DNA of 12,873 nucleotides from Planctomycetota bacterium (GTDB taxonomy: Bacteria; Planctomycetota; Phycisphaerae; Phycisphaerales; SM1A02), in assembly GCA_022567855.1 (NCBI GenBank), contig JADFGE010000036.1, positions 1 to 12,873 of the forward strand, read 5' to 3'. This document shows, one piece after another, positions 1-6,539 of the stretch (positions are counted from its first letter, which is position 1; the number at the start of each line of letters is the position of its first letter). The notes beneath the pieces were generated by a model. The model saw only the letters and a list, made by a program, of their open reading frames with translations. It was not told the origin of the DNA and ran no database searches. The translations under genes and the position numbers were made by a program.

Positions 1-1
1 G

Positions 2-160
2 TTCCGCGGCGGCGCGGGGCTCGACCCGGACGGCCGCGAGGGGCGCGCCAACATGGCCTCGGCGCTCCTCGACGAGGGCGCCGGCGAGTACGATTCGCAG
101 GCGTTTCAGGCGCGGCTCGAGGACCTCGCCATCCGCCTTCACTTCGATGTCGGGCTCGAC
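2..160 (+). other. M16 (pitrilysin/insulinase-type) peptidase N-terminal fragment fused in frame to the kinase
   Basis: The first 53 codons read FRGGAGLDPDGREG, then RANMASALLDEGAG, then YDSQAFQARLEDLAIRL. This is the typical beginning of proteobacterial M16-family zinc peptidases: the GGA.LDP..G..G stretch, the LLDEGAG stretch and the S.AFQ.RLEDL stretch. The similarity stops around codon 36 after the first ATG (position ~160). The HxxEH zinc site that should lie upstream is outside the window. Codon third positions are also more strongly G/C here than in the following kinase part. It could be a genuine gene fusion, but a chimeric assembly join is more likely. Confidence 0.6.
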
Positions 161-946
161 ACAACGACGGCCACCAGGGCCGACCTGCCCGGCGCCAAGC
201 GCAACCTCAATCTTCCGCGTCTTTCTGCCGCGGGCTATATCACACCCAATGCGGCCCGCAGTCGTATAATGGAGGAATATCGCCTGATCAAGCGGGCCCT
301 TTTGAACCATCACCGGAACGGGGCCAGCCCGCGCAGCAACCTGATCTTGATCACCAGCGCCCTGCCCGAGGAGGGCAAGACCTTCACCGCCATCAATCTC
401 GCCATGTCGATGGCGACCGAAGAAAACGTGTCGGTGCTGCTGATCGACGCCGACTTTAACAAGATGGGTGCCGTTGCGGTGCTCGGTGTTCACGAAAAGA
501 TCGGTCTGATCAATATCTTGGCAAACCCAGATATCGATCTCGCCGATGTTCTGCTCGAGACCAACATTCCCGATCTCACCATCATGCCCGCCGGCCAGTC
601 CCATGGGCACTCGACCGAGCTTTTGGCTGGTCCAAGGATGGCGCAGCTGGCCGAGGAGATGTCCAGCCGCTATGCGAACCGCTTCATCCTTTTCGACTGT
701 CCACCGCTCCTGGTGACGACGGAGGCCGCCGCCTTGACAGCCCATGTCGGCCAGGTGCTGCTCGTGGTCCGGGCCGAAGCAACCAAGGAGGTTGCCGTCC
801 GCCATGCTCTCGCGCTGATCGACGAAAAACCCGAGGTGGGTCTGGTCTTGAACCGCACACGTTCGCGAATCGGCAGCTCGGAGTACGGCGACTATTATGG
901 TTCCTATCACGCCTATTGCGGCGACGGCAGCCAAAAGCCTGGCTGA
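2..946 (+). CDS. XrtA/PEP-CTERM-type tyrosine autokinase (BY-kinase) with an M16-peptidase-like N-terminus, 5' partial
   Basis: The reading frame is open from the window edge; the first ATG is at 53. Numbered from that ATG, residues about 47-297 form a bacterial tyrosine kinase of the CpsD/ExoP class, as found in exosortase (XrtA)/PEP-CTERM exopolysaccharide loci. These kinases autophosphorylate and control export and chain length of exopolysaccharide at the inner membrane. Visible motifs are the lead-in 'EEYRLIKRALL', Walker A 'ALPEEGKT' (K109), Walker A' 'LLIDAD' (D132, D134), Walker B 'ILFDCPP' (D215), and a C-terminal tyrosine cluster (YGDYYGSYHAY), the usual autophosphorylation site. The usual kinase N-terminus is missing. 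Residues upstream of about 36 instead resemble the start of an M16 zinc peptidase. No partner polysaccharide genes follow. The kinase identification is solid; whether the fusion is real is doubtful. Confidence 0.85.
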   Translation, partial: FRGGAGLDPDGREGRANMASALLDEGAGEYDSQAFQARLEDLAIRLHFDVGLDTTTATRADLPGAKRNLNLPRLSAAGYITPNAARSRIMEEYRLIKRALLNHHRNGASPRSNLILITSALPEEGKTFTAINLAMSMATEENVSVLLIDADFNKMGAVAVLGVHEKIGLINILANPDIDLADVLLETNIPDLTIMPAGQSHGHSTELLAGPRMAQLAEEMSSRYANRFILFDCPPLLVTTEAAALTAHVGQVLLVVRAEATKEVAVRHALALIDEKPEVGLVLNRTRSRIGSSEYGDYYGSYHAYCGDGSQKPG

Positions 947-988
947 GAACACTCCTCCCGGCAAAGCGGCGAAGGCCTTATGAAGTCC

Positions 989-1279
989 TCAAAAAACCCG
1001 GACAAACCCCAGCACGATCAAATCCCAAAGCGCCAGGTTCATGGCGATCACGGTCCATGGACCGTTCGACCCGGTGGTCGAATACCAGAGGTCCCAGTTC
1101 TGCAGGTTGTGTGAGATGAGAATGTGCCACCGGATGGTGTAGATCGAGCCGACCTCGAGCTCTTCTCCGCCATTTGGCAAGTCGAGCTGAATGTGGGCAC
1201 GGGCGGGGTTGGTCATCACCAAGGCGGCCGCGGCCGCAACCACCACGCCGTTGACTTTCAGCCATTGATGAAATCGCAT
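989..1279 (-). CDS. Secreted 'PNGGE' beta-sandwich (Kre9/KNH-like) protein, C-terminally truncated
   Basis: An ATG at 1279 is preceded by GGAG at a good distance, so it is preferred over the ATG four codons upstream. The protein begins MRFHQWLK, followed by a hydrophobic stretch (VNGVVVAAAAALVMTNPARA) that fits a signal peptide cleaved after ARA. The mature part starts HIQLDLPNGGEELEVGS and continues with YTIRW, DLWYS and GPWTVIA. This is the pattern of the Ser-Thr-rich Kre9/KNH-type beta-sandwich domain common in planctomycete exported proteins. The domain normally continues for another 40-60 residues. Here it is lost after 'IAMNLA', and the ORF ends with unrelated residues at 989. The break coincides with the end of the kinase segment. 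Function is unknown; the protein was probably extracytoplasmic. Confidence 0.55.
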   Translation of the reverse strand: MRFHQWLKVNGVVVAAAAALVMTNPARAHIQLDLPNGGEELEVGSIYTIRWHILISHNLQNWDLWYSTTGSNGPWTVIAMNLALWDLIVLGFVRVF

Positions 1280-1366
1280 TTCGTTCTCCATTCTGTTAGT
1301 TTGTCAAGCCGGCGAATTGCCCGATTGGAACCGCATCCGCTTACGGGACGTGTGTTCGGCTTTGGC

Positions 1367-1372
1367 ATTATA
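1367..1372 (-). promoter_or_regulatory. Possible -10 box for the gene at 989-1279
   Basis: The minus strand carries an exact TATAAT here, about 88 bases upstream of the start at 1279. No good -35 lies 17 bases further upstream, so this is a weak call. Confidence 0.25.
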
Positions 1373-1433
1373 CATCTCGCCGTGCCGCGATGCTAGGGGG
1401 ACACGGTGAGGGCGATATGGCAGCCCGGCTACC

Positions 1434-1688
1434 CTATGTTGCCGTGCGCGCGGCGATCAATTCCGGCTTTGGCTCGGTTATCCCGGTGGGAGGACCCAAG
1501 AATTCGCGGGCGGCGTCGACGACGAAGGCGTGGACGTTGAAGGTGGCGGCCACCGCGTCCAGAGCGCCGTCAGTGAGGAAACACGTCCCCAGCGGATGAT
1601 TCGAAGCCCGTTGGATGAGGGCGTCGACCTCAGCACGGTTGGGGCGGTCGATGGTCAGTACGCCGTTCGTTCGGTCGCTGTCAGTCAT
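1434..1688 (-). CDS. Small hypothetical protein (84 aa)
   Basis: An 84-residue ORF starting MTDSDRTNG, with a GAGGG stretch nine bases before the ATG. I do not recognise a family. The sequence looks like a real protein: a hydrophilic N-terminus, a probable helix RPNRAEVDALIQRASNHP, then alternating hydrophobic segments (TCFLTDGALDAVAATFNV, HAFVVDAAREFLG) and a proline-rich end. There is no signal peptide or membrane segment, so it is probably cytoplasmic. It lies on the same strand as the truncated secreted gene downstream (154-base gap, with its own possible promoter), so the two need not be co-transcribed. It diverges from the lyase gene at 1841. Confidence 0.5.
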   Translation of the reverse strand: MTDSDRTNGVLTIDRPNRAEVDALIQRASNHPLGTCFLTDGALDAVAATFNVHAFVVDAAREFLGPPTGITEPKPELIAARTAT

Positions 1689-1840
1689 GGGAAGAACCCT
1701 CAGGAGGAGTCGAGCGTACCGGGCAAGGCAGCAACTATGTTTCTTCGGAGGCGGCTGTCAAGTACCATGTCGGCCGGTGCGGGCTGAGGCCCTTATTATC
1801 ACGGTTCGGGCGGTGGGGACAATGAGGATCGGATTACACG

Positions 1841-2860
1841 ATGGCTCTTGAAGAATCGGTGATTTTGTGCGAGTGTTGGGCCCGGGACGGATTGCAATCC
1901 ATCCCCGGGGTGGTGGCAACCGAACAGAAACTGGAGATGCTGAACCGGATCATCGCCTCGGGTGTCCAGAAGCTGGAGGTGACGAGCTTCTCGCATCCCG
2001 GCCTGCTGCCCCAGTTTGCGGACTGTGTGGAGGTGCTGCAAAGGGTGGATCGCCGGCCGGGGGTCAGCTACGTGGTGCTGATCCCAAATGAACGGGGGTT
2101 TGAGCGTTTCGTGATCTGCCAGAAGGAGGGGTACGGGGCGGACGAGATCATCCTGATGATCTCCTCGAGCGAGGCGCACAACCTCGCAAACTTCCGCATG
2201 ACGCACGATGAGGCGAAGCAGGCACATGCGGGGATCATGCAGCGCGCCCATGAGCTTGGGGTGAAAGTAATCGGCTGCCCGGGCACGGTGTACGGGTGCC
2301 CGATCTCAGGCGACGTGCCCCTGGCAAATGTGATGGACCTGACACGGTTCTACCTGGAGCACGGCGCGCAGACGATCATGCTCGGCGACACGACGGGCGC
2401 GGCGAATCCGCTTCAGGTGCGCGAGCGCATCGGGGCATTGCAGAGTGAATTTCCCGAGGCCCAGTTCATCGCGCATTTTCACGACACGCGCGGCAACGGG
2501 ATCGTCAACAGCTTCGCCGCACTGGAAATGGGACTGCGGTACGTGGACACCTCGCTGGGGGCGATCGGCGGGCAACCGGCAACGGGCGCGAACAAGTACC
2601 AGTACGGGTTCACCGGCAACACGTGTACCGAAGATCTCGTGTGCCTGCTCGCGGAGATGAAGGTGGATACCGGCATTGATGTCGATGCGATGATCGGAAA
2701 CGGCAAGCGATCGGAACAGATCATCGGGCGGCGGTTGCGGGCGAATATCATTCGCAGCGGGCCCGTCAATCACCGACCCAAGGACTACGATCCGAGCGCG
2801 AAGTCGTCAGGGCAGGAGACGACGACAGATCCGAAGCCCACGGTGGCCGAGCCGGTGTGA
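1841..2860 (+). CDS. HMG-CoA-lyase-like DRE-TIM family enzyme with altered signature loop
   Basis: The 339-residue protein is an HMGL-like TIM barrel, the family of 3-hydroxy-3-methylglutaryl-CoA lyase (leucine degradation; HMG-CoA to acetoacetate and acetyl-CoA). Visible motifs are ARDGLQ (R15, D16), KLEVTSF near 45, the GCP..YGCP..G stretch near 145-155, LGDTTG near 180, and the metal-binding HFHDTRG (H212, H214). The lyase signature G-G-C-P carries the catalytic cysteine; here it reads GGQP (Q245), and about six extra residues precede the conserved GN (N260) and TED. The metal site is therefore intact but the classical cysteine is lost, so true lyase activity is uncertain. The protein is slightly longer than usual (about 300), with a polar tail after residue 310. 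The start at 1841 has only a weak GGA upstream. A regulator gene follows 83 bases downstream. Confidence 0.8.
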   Translation: MALEESVILCECWARDGLQSIPGVVATEQKLEMLNRIIASGVQKLEVTSFSHPGLLPQFADCVEVLQRVDRRPGVSYVVLIPNERGFERFVICQKEGYGADEIILMISSSEAHNLANFRMTHDEAKQAHAGIMQRAHELGVKVIGCPGTVYGCPISGDVPLANVMDLTRFYLEHGAQTIMLGDTTGAANPLQVRERIGALQSEFPEAQFIAHFHDTRGNGIVNSFAALEMGLRYVDTSLGAIGGQPATGANKYQYGFTGNTCTEDLVCLLAEMKVDTGIDVDAMIGNGKRSEQIIGRRLRANIIRSGPVNHRPKDYDPSAKSSGQETTTDPKPTVAEPV

Positions 2861-2889
2861 CCTGAGTGGTCCGGCCGTGGGTCGGCGAC

Positions 2890-2919
2890 TTGATTTACGG
2901 AGTTGTTCATGCGAATATC
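2890..2919 (+). promoter_or_regulatory. Possible sigma-70-type promoter of the Rrf2 gene
   Basis: TTGATT (2890-2895) and AATATC (2914-2919) are separated by 18 bases and lie 25 bases before the ATG at 2944. The spacer contains TTCATGCGAA, with TTC/GAA half-sites, where an autoregulating Rrf2 protein could bind. The operator idea is inference only. Confidence 0.3.
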
Positions 2920-2943
2920 ACATGTCTGCTCCAGGATGCCCCC

Positions 2944-3492
2944 ATGCTCTCCACCACCGCCGAATACGCCCTTCGCATCATGATCCACCTCGCCGAGTCC
3001 GACGGCGATCAACTGACCAGCGAAACGATCGCCGAGGCGACCAAGGTGCCGGCCGATTACACCGTCAAAGTGCTGCAATGGCTGGGGCGGGCGAGGATGG
3101 TCCAGGGTCAGCGCGGCCGACGCGGCGGATTCCGGCTGGACTGTGATCCTCGAAAGACAACGCTCCTCGACGTCGTCAACGTGATCGATCCCTTGGAGCG
3201 AATCATAGAGTGTCCGCTGGGGCGCGAGGTACACAAGAGCAAGCTGTGTCCACTGCACAGTCGCCTCGATGAGGTCATTGCGCTTCTTCAGGACACCCTC
3301 GGTGAGATGACCCTGCAGAGCGTGATCGACGGGACGCGGGGACCGTCGCTCTGTCAGCCGGCCGGGACGACGATCACGGTCTCCGCGCGCGGCGCCGGCG
3401 CAACGAAGCGGAAAGGGCGCGGTGCGACTCGTGGGCGGAAGAAGAAGACGGCATCCGCGTCGAGATCGAAAAAGCGAGTGCGATCACGCTGA
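2944..3492 (+). CDS. Rrf2-family transcriptional regulator with basic C-terminal tail
   Basis: The chosen start (MLSTTAEYALRIMIHLAE) matches the canonical Rrf2 N-terminus and has AGGA seven bases upstream; an in-frame ATG at 2866 would add 26 unrelated residues. Residues 1-75 form the winged helix, with a recognition segment around IAEATKVPADYTVKVLQWL and the wing GQRGRRGGFRL. Rrf2 proteins such as NsrR and IscR sense NO, iron or redox through a [Fe-S] cluster held by three cysteines. Here C90 and C102 sit in the expected ECPLG...LCPLH segment, but a third nearby cysteine is not obvious. After about residue 137 the protein adds a Lys/Arg-Ser-Ala-rich tail (TKRKGRGATRGRKKK and onward) that is not part of the family. 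Targets are unknown; the upstream lyase-like gene and the convergent VIT transporter are candidates. Confidence 0.85.
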   Translation: MLSTTAEYALRIMIHLAESDGDQLTSETIAEATKVPADYTVKVLQWLGRARMVQGQRGRRGGFRLDCDPRKTTLLDVVNVIDPLERIIECPLGREVHKSKLCPLHSRLDEVIALLQDTLGEMTLQSVIDGTRGPSLCQPAGTTITVSARGAGATKRKGRGATRGRKKKTASASRSKKRVRSR

Positions 3493-3502
3493 CGATCGGC
3501 CT

Positions 3503-3646
3503 TCACGGTTGACGGGCGGTCGACGAATCGCGGGCAGCGCCGAAGATCAAGTGCTCGAACCCTGCGTAGATGCTCGGCGTGTGCAGGACCGGTATCGTCG
3601 GAACCGTTTCGTAGGAACTGAGGTTGTCATTGACATACACGCTGGG
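3503..3646 (-). pseudogene. Possible C-terminally cut HupE/UreJ-type membrane protein remnant
   Basis: The minus strand reads about 45 codons of protein-like sequence ending in a stop at 3503. It includes NDNLSSYETVPTIPV and then TPSIYAGFEHLIFG. The 'GFEHLIFG' stretch resembles the start of the conserved GxEHIxxGxDHLLF core of HupE/UreJ_2 proteins, which are metal-related membrane proteins. Here the match stops and runs into AARDSSTARQP and a stop. There is no convincing start codon, since the reading frame runs back into the VIT gene. It is best read as a decayed gene end; it may also be chance. Confidence 0.25.
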
Positions 3647-3648
3647 TG

Positions 3649-4413
3649 CTATGCGATGCCGCGAAGCAGGACACCAACGACGTACGCCAGGATTGCCGCC
3701 AGTCCGCCGATCCCGAGGGTTTCGAGCCCAGCGATGTGCCAGCGTTCCTCGACGAACCGCGCCTTGACGGTTCCGATCGCAAAGAACGCAGCCCCCGTCA
3801 GGACAGCGCTCCAGGCAAACGCATGTAGCAGGTTGCCCGATGCATAGAAGTGGAAAAGATACGCCAGCAGCGGCACGAGGCCGAGGAGGACGAAGGCGGC
3901 GAAGGTCGTCGCCGCGGCGCGAAGCGGCGAGGCGCCTTTGAGGGGAAGGCCGAGTTCCTCCCGAAGCATGGTGTCTACCCACCGGTCGAGGTCCGAGGTG
4001 ATGATGTTCACCGCCCGCTCAAGATCCTCGCCGGCAAATCCCTTCTTGGCGAAAATCTGGCGGATCTCCTCCCGCTCACCTTCGGGAATGGCGGCAACGT
4101 GATGCTCCTCGCGCCGCCGGGCACGATGCAGCAATTGGCGCTCGGCCCGCGTGCTGAGGAAGTTGCTCGCTCCCATACTAAAACCGTCGGCAAACAGATT
4201 GGCCAAGCCAAGGATGACGACGACCTTCGTGTCCAGTCCGGCACCCTGAACACCACAGACGACGGCGAACGTCGTCACGGTGCCATCGATCGCGCCATAG
4301 ATGAAATCGCGCAGGTAACTGTGTTTGGTCGGCGCGCGCAGACGCTGTCGGATCGCCTCAGGGGTATGCTCGGCCTCGAGCGCCGGTCGAGGATGGTTTG
4401 TATCGAGCGACAT
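3649..4413 (-). CDS. VIT1/CCC1-family iron/manganese transporter
   Basis: A 254-residue membrane protein of the vacuolar-iron-transporter family, which moves Fe2+ or Mn2+ out of the cytoplasm in exchange for protons. The start at 4413 has GAGGAG five bases upstream. After a hydrophilic N-terminus, residues 30-90 hold the family core (YLRDFIYGAIDGTVTTFAVV with D43; NLFADGFSMGASNFLSTRAE with D76 and M80). Residues about 91-165 are the cytoplasmic acidic metal-binding helical domain (REEHH, GEREEIRQIF, EDLERAV). Three membrane segments follow near 172-192, 197-217 and 228-250. Length and layout match full-length bacterial members. It is convergent with the Rrf2 gene and divergent from the broken CBS gene. 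Confidence 0.88.
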   Translation of the reverse strand: MSLDTNHPRPALEAEHTPEAIRQRLRAPTKHSYLRDFIYGAIDGTVTTFAVVCGVQGAGLDTKVVVILGLANLFADGFSMGASNFLSTRAERQLLHRARRREEHHVAAIPEGEREEIRQIFAKKGFAGEDLERAVNIITSDLDRWVDTMLREELGLPLKGASPLRAAATTFAAFVLLGLVPLLAYLFHFYASGNLLHAFAWSAVLTGAAFFAIGTVKARFVEERWHIAGLETLGIGGLAAILAYVVGVLLRGIA

Positions 4414-4570
4414 TTTGGCTCCTCGCTTGTGTTGAAGGGATTGTGATTAGGATAGCCGCGGGCGGCGGTCGGCACGGCACATCCTGGTCGTCGCGGCGCT
4501 GATGCTCCGGCTGATGCCGATCCCGCAAGGGAGTTTCAGCTATATTGCCGGCCGGACAAGGAGACCATCG

Positions 4571-4876
4571 ATGCCGGTGCAGAGAACCACGACGCCAGTT
4601 TGCGCTGCGGACATCATGACAAGCAATCCCGTGCGCGTGACGCCGGACGTCACGGCGGTCGAGCTGGCCAGATTGCTTGACGCAAACGAGATCTCCGGCG
4701 TGCCGGTGGTCGACTCGCTGGACCGATCCTTTCGCCCCCGTCGCGACCCTTTTGGACGCAGATCTCGTCCGCAAGCGAGCAGATTGGACTTCAATGTCGC
4801 GCGACCGGCGTTATGCTGGAGTAAAACGGCCCGGCGGTGGAGCCGGGCGAAGGTCAAATGGGAGATGTCGGCTTAG
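4571..4876 (+). pseudogene. Truncated CBS-domain protein
   Basis: The ATG at 4571 has AAGGAG seven bases upstream. The first ~50 residues are a clean first half of a CBS domain, from AADIMTSNPVRVTPDVTAVE through LARLLDANEISGVPVVDS. A CBS domain should then read roughly 'xGxxxGVVSxxDLL', and usually a second CBS follows. Here the text turns into Arg/Ser/Trp-rich residues (DRSFRPRRDPFGRRSRPQ onward) with no family character until the stop at 4876. The homology break is near 4718-4730, so this is a gene truncated by deletion or rearrangement. Intact relatives bind adenine nucleotides and regulate partner proteins. The non-homologous tail also contains a GC-rich hairpin (4829-4848), arguing against it being coding. 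Confidence 0.55.
4829..4848 (+). other. GC-rich hairpin upstream of the DUF1259 operon
   Basis: GCCCGGC and GCCGGGC pair perfectly over 7 bp around a GGTGGA loop. No T-run follows, so it is not a classical terminator. It lies 57 bases before the ATG at 4906 and might act in the 5' leader of the operon; this is inference. Confidence 0.35.
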
Positions 4877-4905
4877 TGCGATCCTGATTCGGTGAGGAGA
4901 CGATA

Positions 4906-6501
4906 ATGATTGTGAATCGATTCAGAATGCTTGCAATCGCGGCCGTGGCCGCGCTGACAAGTCCTGCTGCGGCGATTGAGCCGTCCCAGCCGCCCGACCT
5001 CGACCCAAAGGCGATCGAACAGGCCGCCGGCACACCCGTCACCGTCACGGATGACGGTGTCGTGCGCATCGGATGGTCACGCGACGATGTCGCCATGACG
5101 ATCGACGGCATCCCGTTCAGGCCACAGGCGGGGCTCGGTTCATGGGCAGCGTTCACGGCGCTGCCAAACGGCAATGCGATGGTGATGGGCGATACCGTCG
5201 TCTTTGAAGACGAGATCACGCCCGCGATGGACGCCGCGTTCGAGCACGGGCTGCAAGTGACGGCACTGCACAACCACTTCGTTTTCGATCGGCCTCCGGT
5301 CTACTTCATGCACGTCGGTGGCATGGGCGATGAAGTGATGCTCGCGGCTGGCGTACGGGCGATGTGGGATGCTGTCAGGACGGTGCGCCAAGAGCATCCC
5401 GAACCGGACTCCACGTTCGATGATAATGTGCCCGAACAGTCAGGCGAGTTCGACATTGCTTCGCTCGAACAGGTTCTCGGCAGCAAGCCGTCTGTCAACA
5501 ACGGTGTGGTGAAATTCACATTTGGTCGTACGGCGTCGATGCACAGCGTGGAGTTCGGGGCATCGATGGGGTTGGCGACTTGGGCCGCATTCTCCGGCAA
5601 CCAGGAGGATGCCATCGTCGATGGCGACTTCGCCATGATGGCGCCGGAGGTCCAGCCCGTCATGCGGTCGCTTCGCCGAAGCGGTATCCACATCGTCGCG
5701 CTGCACAATCACATGATCGGCGAGGAGCCGCCGTTCTACTTCCTCCATTATTGGGGCAAAGGAGGCGCCGACGATCTTGCTCAGGGCTTGAGAACAGCGA
5801 TGGACGCGCAGGTGGCCGCCTCTGCCAAGCACAGGGGCGACACTGTTCACGCACTGCAAGCGCAGGGCGACAGTGGCGAGATGATCTGGCGATTCGACGA
5901 CACGCCACCGGGTCGGCTTCCCGACGGATGGAGATCCGACGCGACGCGCCCGGATGGCGAGCCAAACCTCTGGTCCGTGCAGATCGATGCGTCGGCCATC
6001 TCCGGCAACCAAGTGCTCGCCCTTCCGCGGACCCCCCGATTCCGAAGCGGGACATTCAATCTGTGCTGGACGAATGGCGTGCGCTTCCGCAACGGCGAGA
6101 TCACCGTCAAGGTCAAGGCACGAACCGGTGAGGTGGACCAGGGCGGCGGACCGATTTGGCGAGTCCAGGATGCGAACAACTATTACATCTGCCGCGCCAA
6201 CCCGCTTGAGGACAACTTCCGGCTGTACTACGTCAAGGACGGCCGCAGAAGGCAGATCGCCAGCGCCAGGGTGAAGATCCCCAGCGGCGTGTGGCACACG
6301 ATTACGATCGAGCATGAAGGCAATCAGATCGCGTGCTACCTCAATGGCGAGGAGTTGCTCACCGCAACCGACGATACCTTCCCCGATGCCGGCGGTGTCG
6401 GGTTCTGGACCAAGGCTGACGCGGTCACCTCGTTCGATGATCTCATGATCGAAGGCAGCGGCGATCACGATGACGACGACGATGGCAACGATGGCGATTG
6501 A
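4906..6501 (+). CDS. Exported protein with two DUF1259 (LppY/LpqO-type) domains and a lectin-like C-terminal domain
   Basis: GAGGAG lies six bases before the ATG. A signal peptide (RMLAIAAVAALTSPAAA) is cleaved before IEPSQ. Residues about 30-175 and 180-320 are two copies of the DUF1259 domain. Each has a 'GxxxWAAF' strand, a 'GD' turn and the invariant HNH (H122-N-H124; H267-N-H269) followed by PP.YF.H and a G-rich loop. Residues about 325-520 form a concanavalin/DUF1080-like jelly roll (strands such as GEITVKVKART, NNYYICRAN, WHTITIEHEGNQIACYLNG), a fold that usually binds carbohydrate. The end is Asp-rich (DHDDDDDGNDGD). DUF1259 has no established biochemical function; the HNH pairs suggest metal binding (inference). 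It is first in a tight three-gene cluster with a propeller and a porin. Confidence 0.85.
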   Translation: MIVNRFRMLAIAAVAALTSPAAAIEPSQPPDLDPKAIEQAAGTPVTVTDDGVVRIGWSRDDVAMTIDGIPFRPQAGLGSWAAFTALPNGNAMVMGDTVVFEDEITPAMDAAFEHGLQVTALHNHFVFDRPPVYFMHVGGMGDEVMLAAGVRAMWDAVRTVRQEHPEPDSTFDDNVPEQSGEFDIASLEQVLGSKPSVNNGVVKFTFGRTASMHSVEFGASMGLATWAAFSGNQEDAIVDGDFAMMAPEVQPVMRSLRRSGIHIVALHNHMIGEEPPFYFLHYWGKGGADDLAQGLRTAMDAQVAASAKHRGDTVHALQAQGDSGEMIWRFDDTPPGRLPDGWRSDATRPDGEPNLWSVQIDASAISGNQVLALPRTPRFRSGTFNLCWTNGVRFRNGEITVKVKARTGEVDQGGGPIWRVQDANNYYICRANPLEDNFRLYYVKDGRRRQIASARVKIPSGVWHTITIEHEGNQIACYLNGEELLTATDDTFPDAGGVGFWTKADAVTSFDDLMIEGSGDHDDDDDGNDGD

Positions 6502-6539
6502 CGGAGGATCTCAGCGCCGTCCTGGAAAGGAGCTGAATC

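Noticed and set aside
1299..1304. TTGACA on the minus strand as a -35 box
   Set aside because: It is only about 20 bases from the start codon at 1279, so its -10 would fall on the ribosome-binding site.
2866..2943. Longer N-terminus for the Rrf2 regulator (ATG at 2866)
   Set aside because: The extra 26 residues have no similarity to Rrf2 proteins, whereas the ATG at 2944 gives the canonical N-terminus and has its own AGGA.
3850..4446. Long plus-strand open frame of 198 codons opposite the VIT gene
   Set aside because: It is the complement of a clear VIT-family gene, with low-complexity, highly charged text and no family pattern.
5440..6468. 342-codon minus-strand open frame
   Set aside because: It mirrors the well-supported DUF1259 gene; long antisense frames are common in GC-rich DNA, and it shows no motif or ribosome-binding site.
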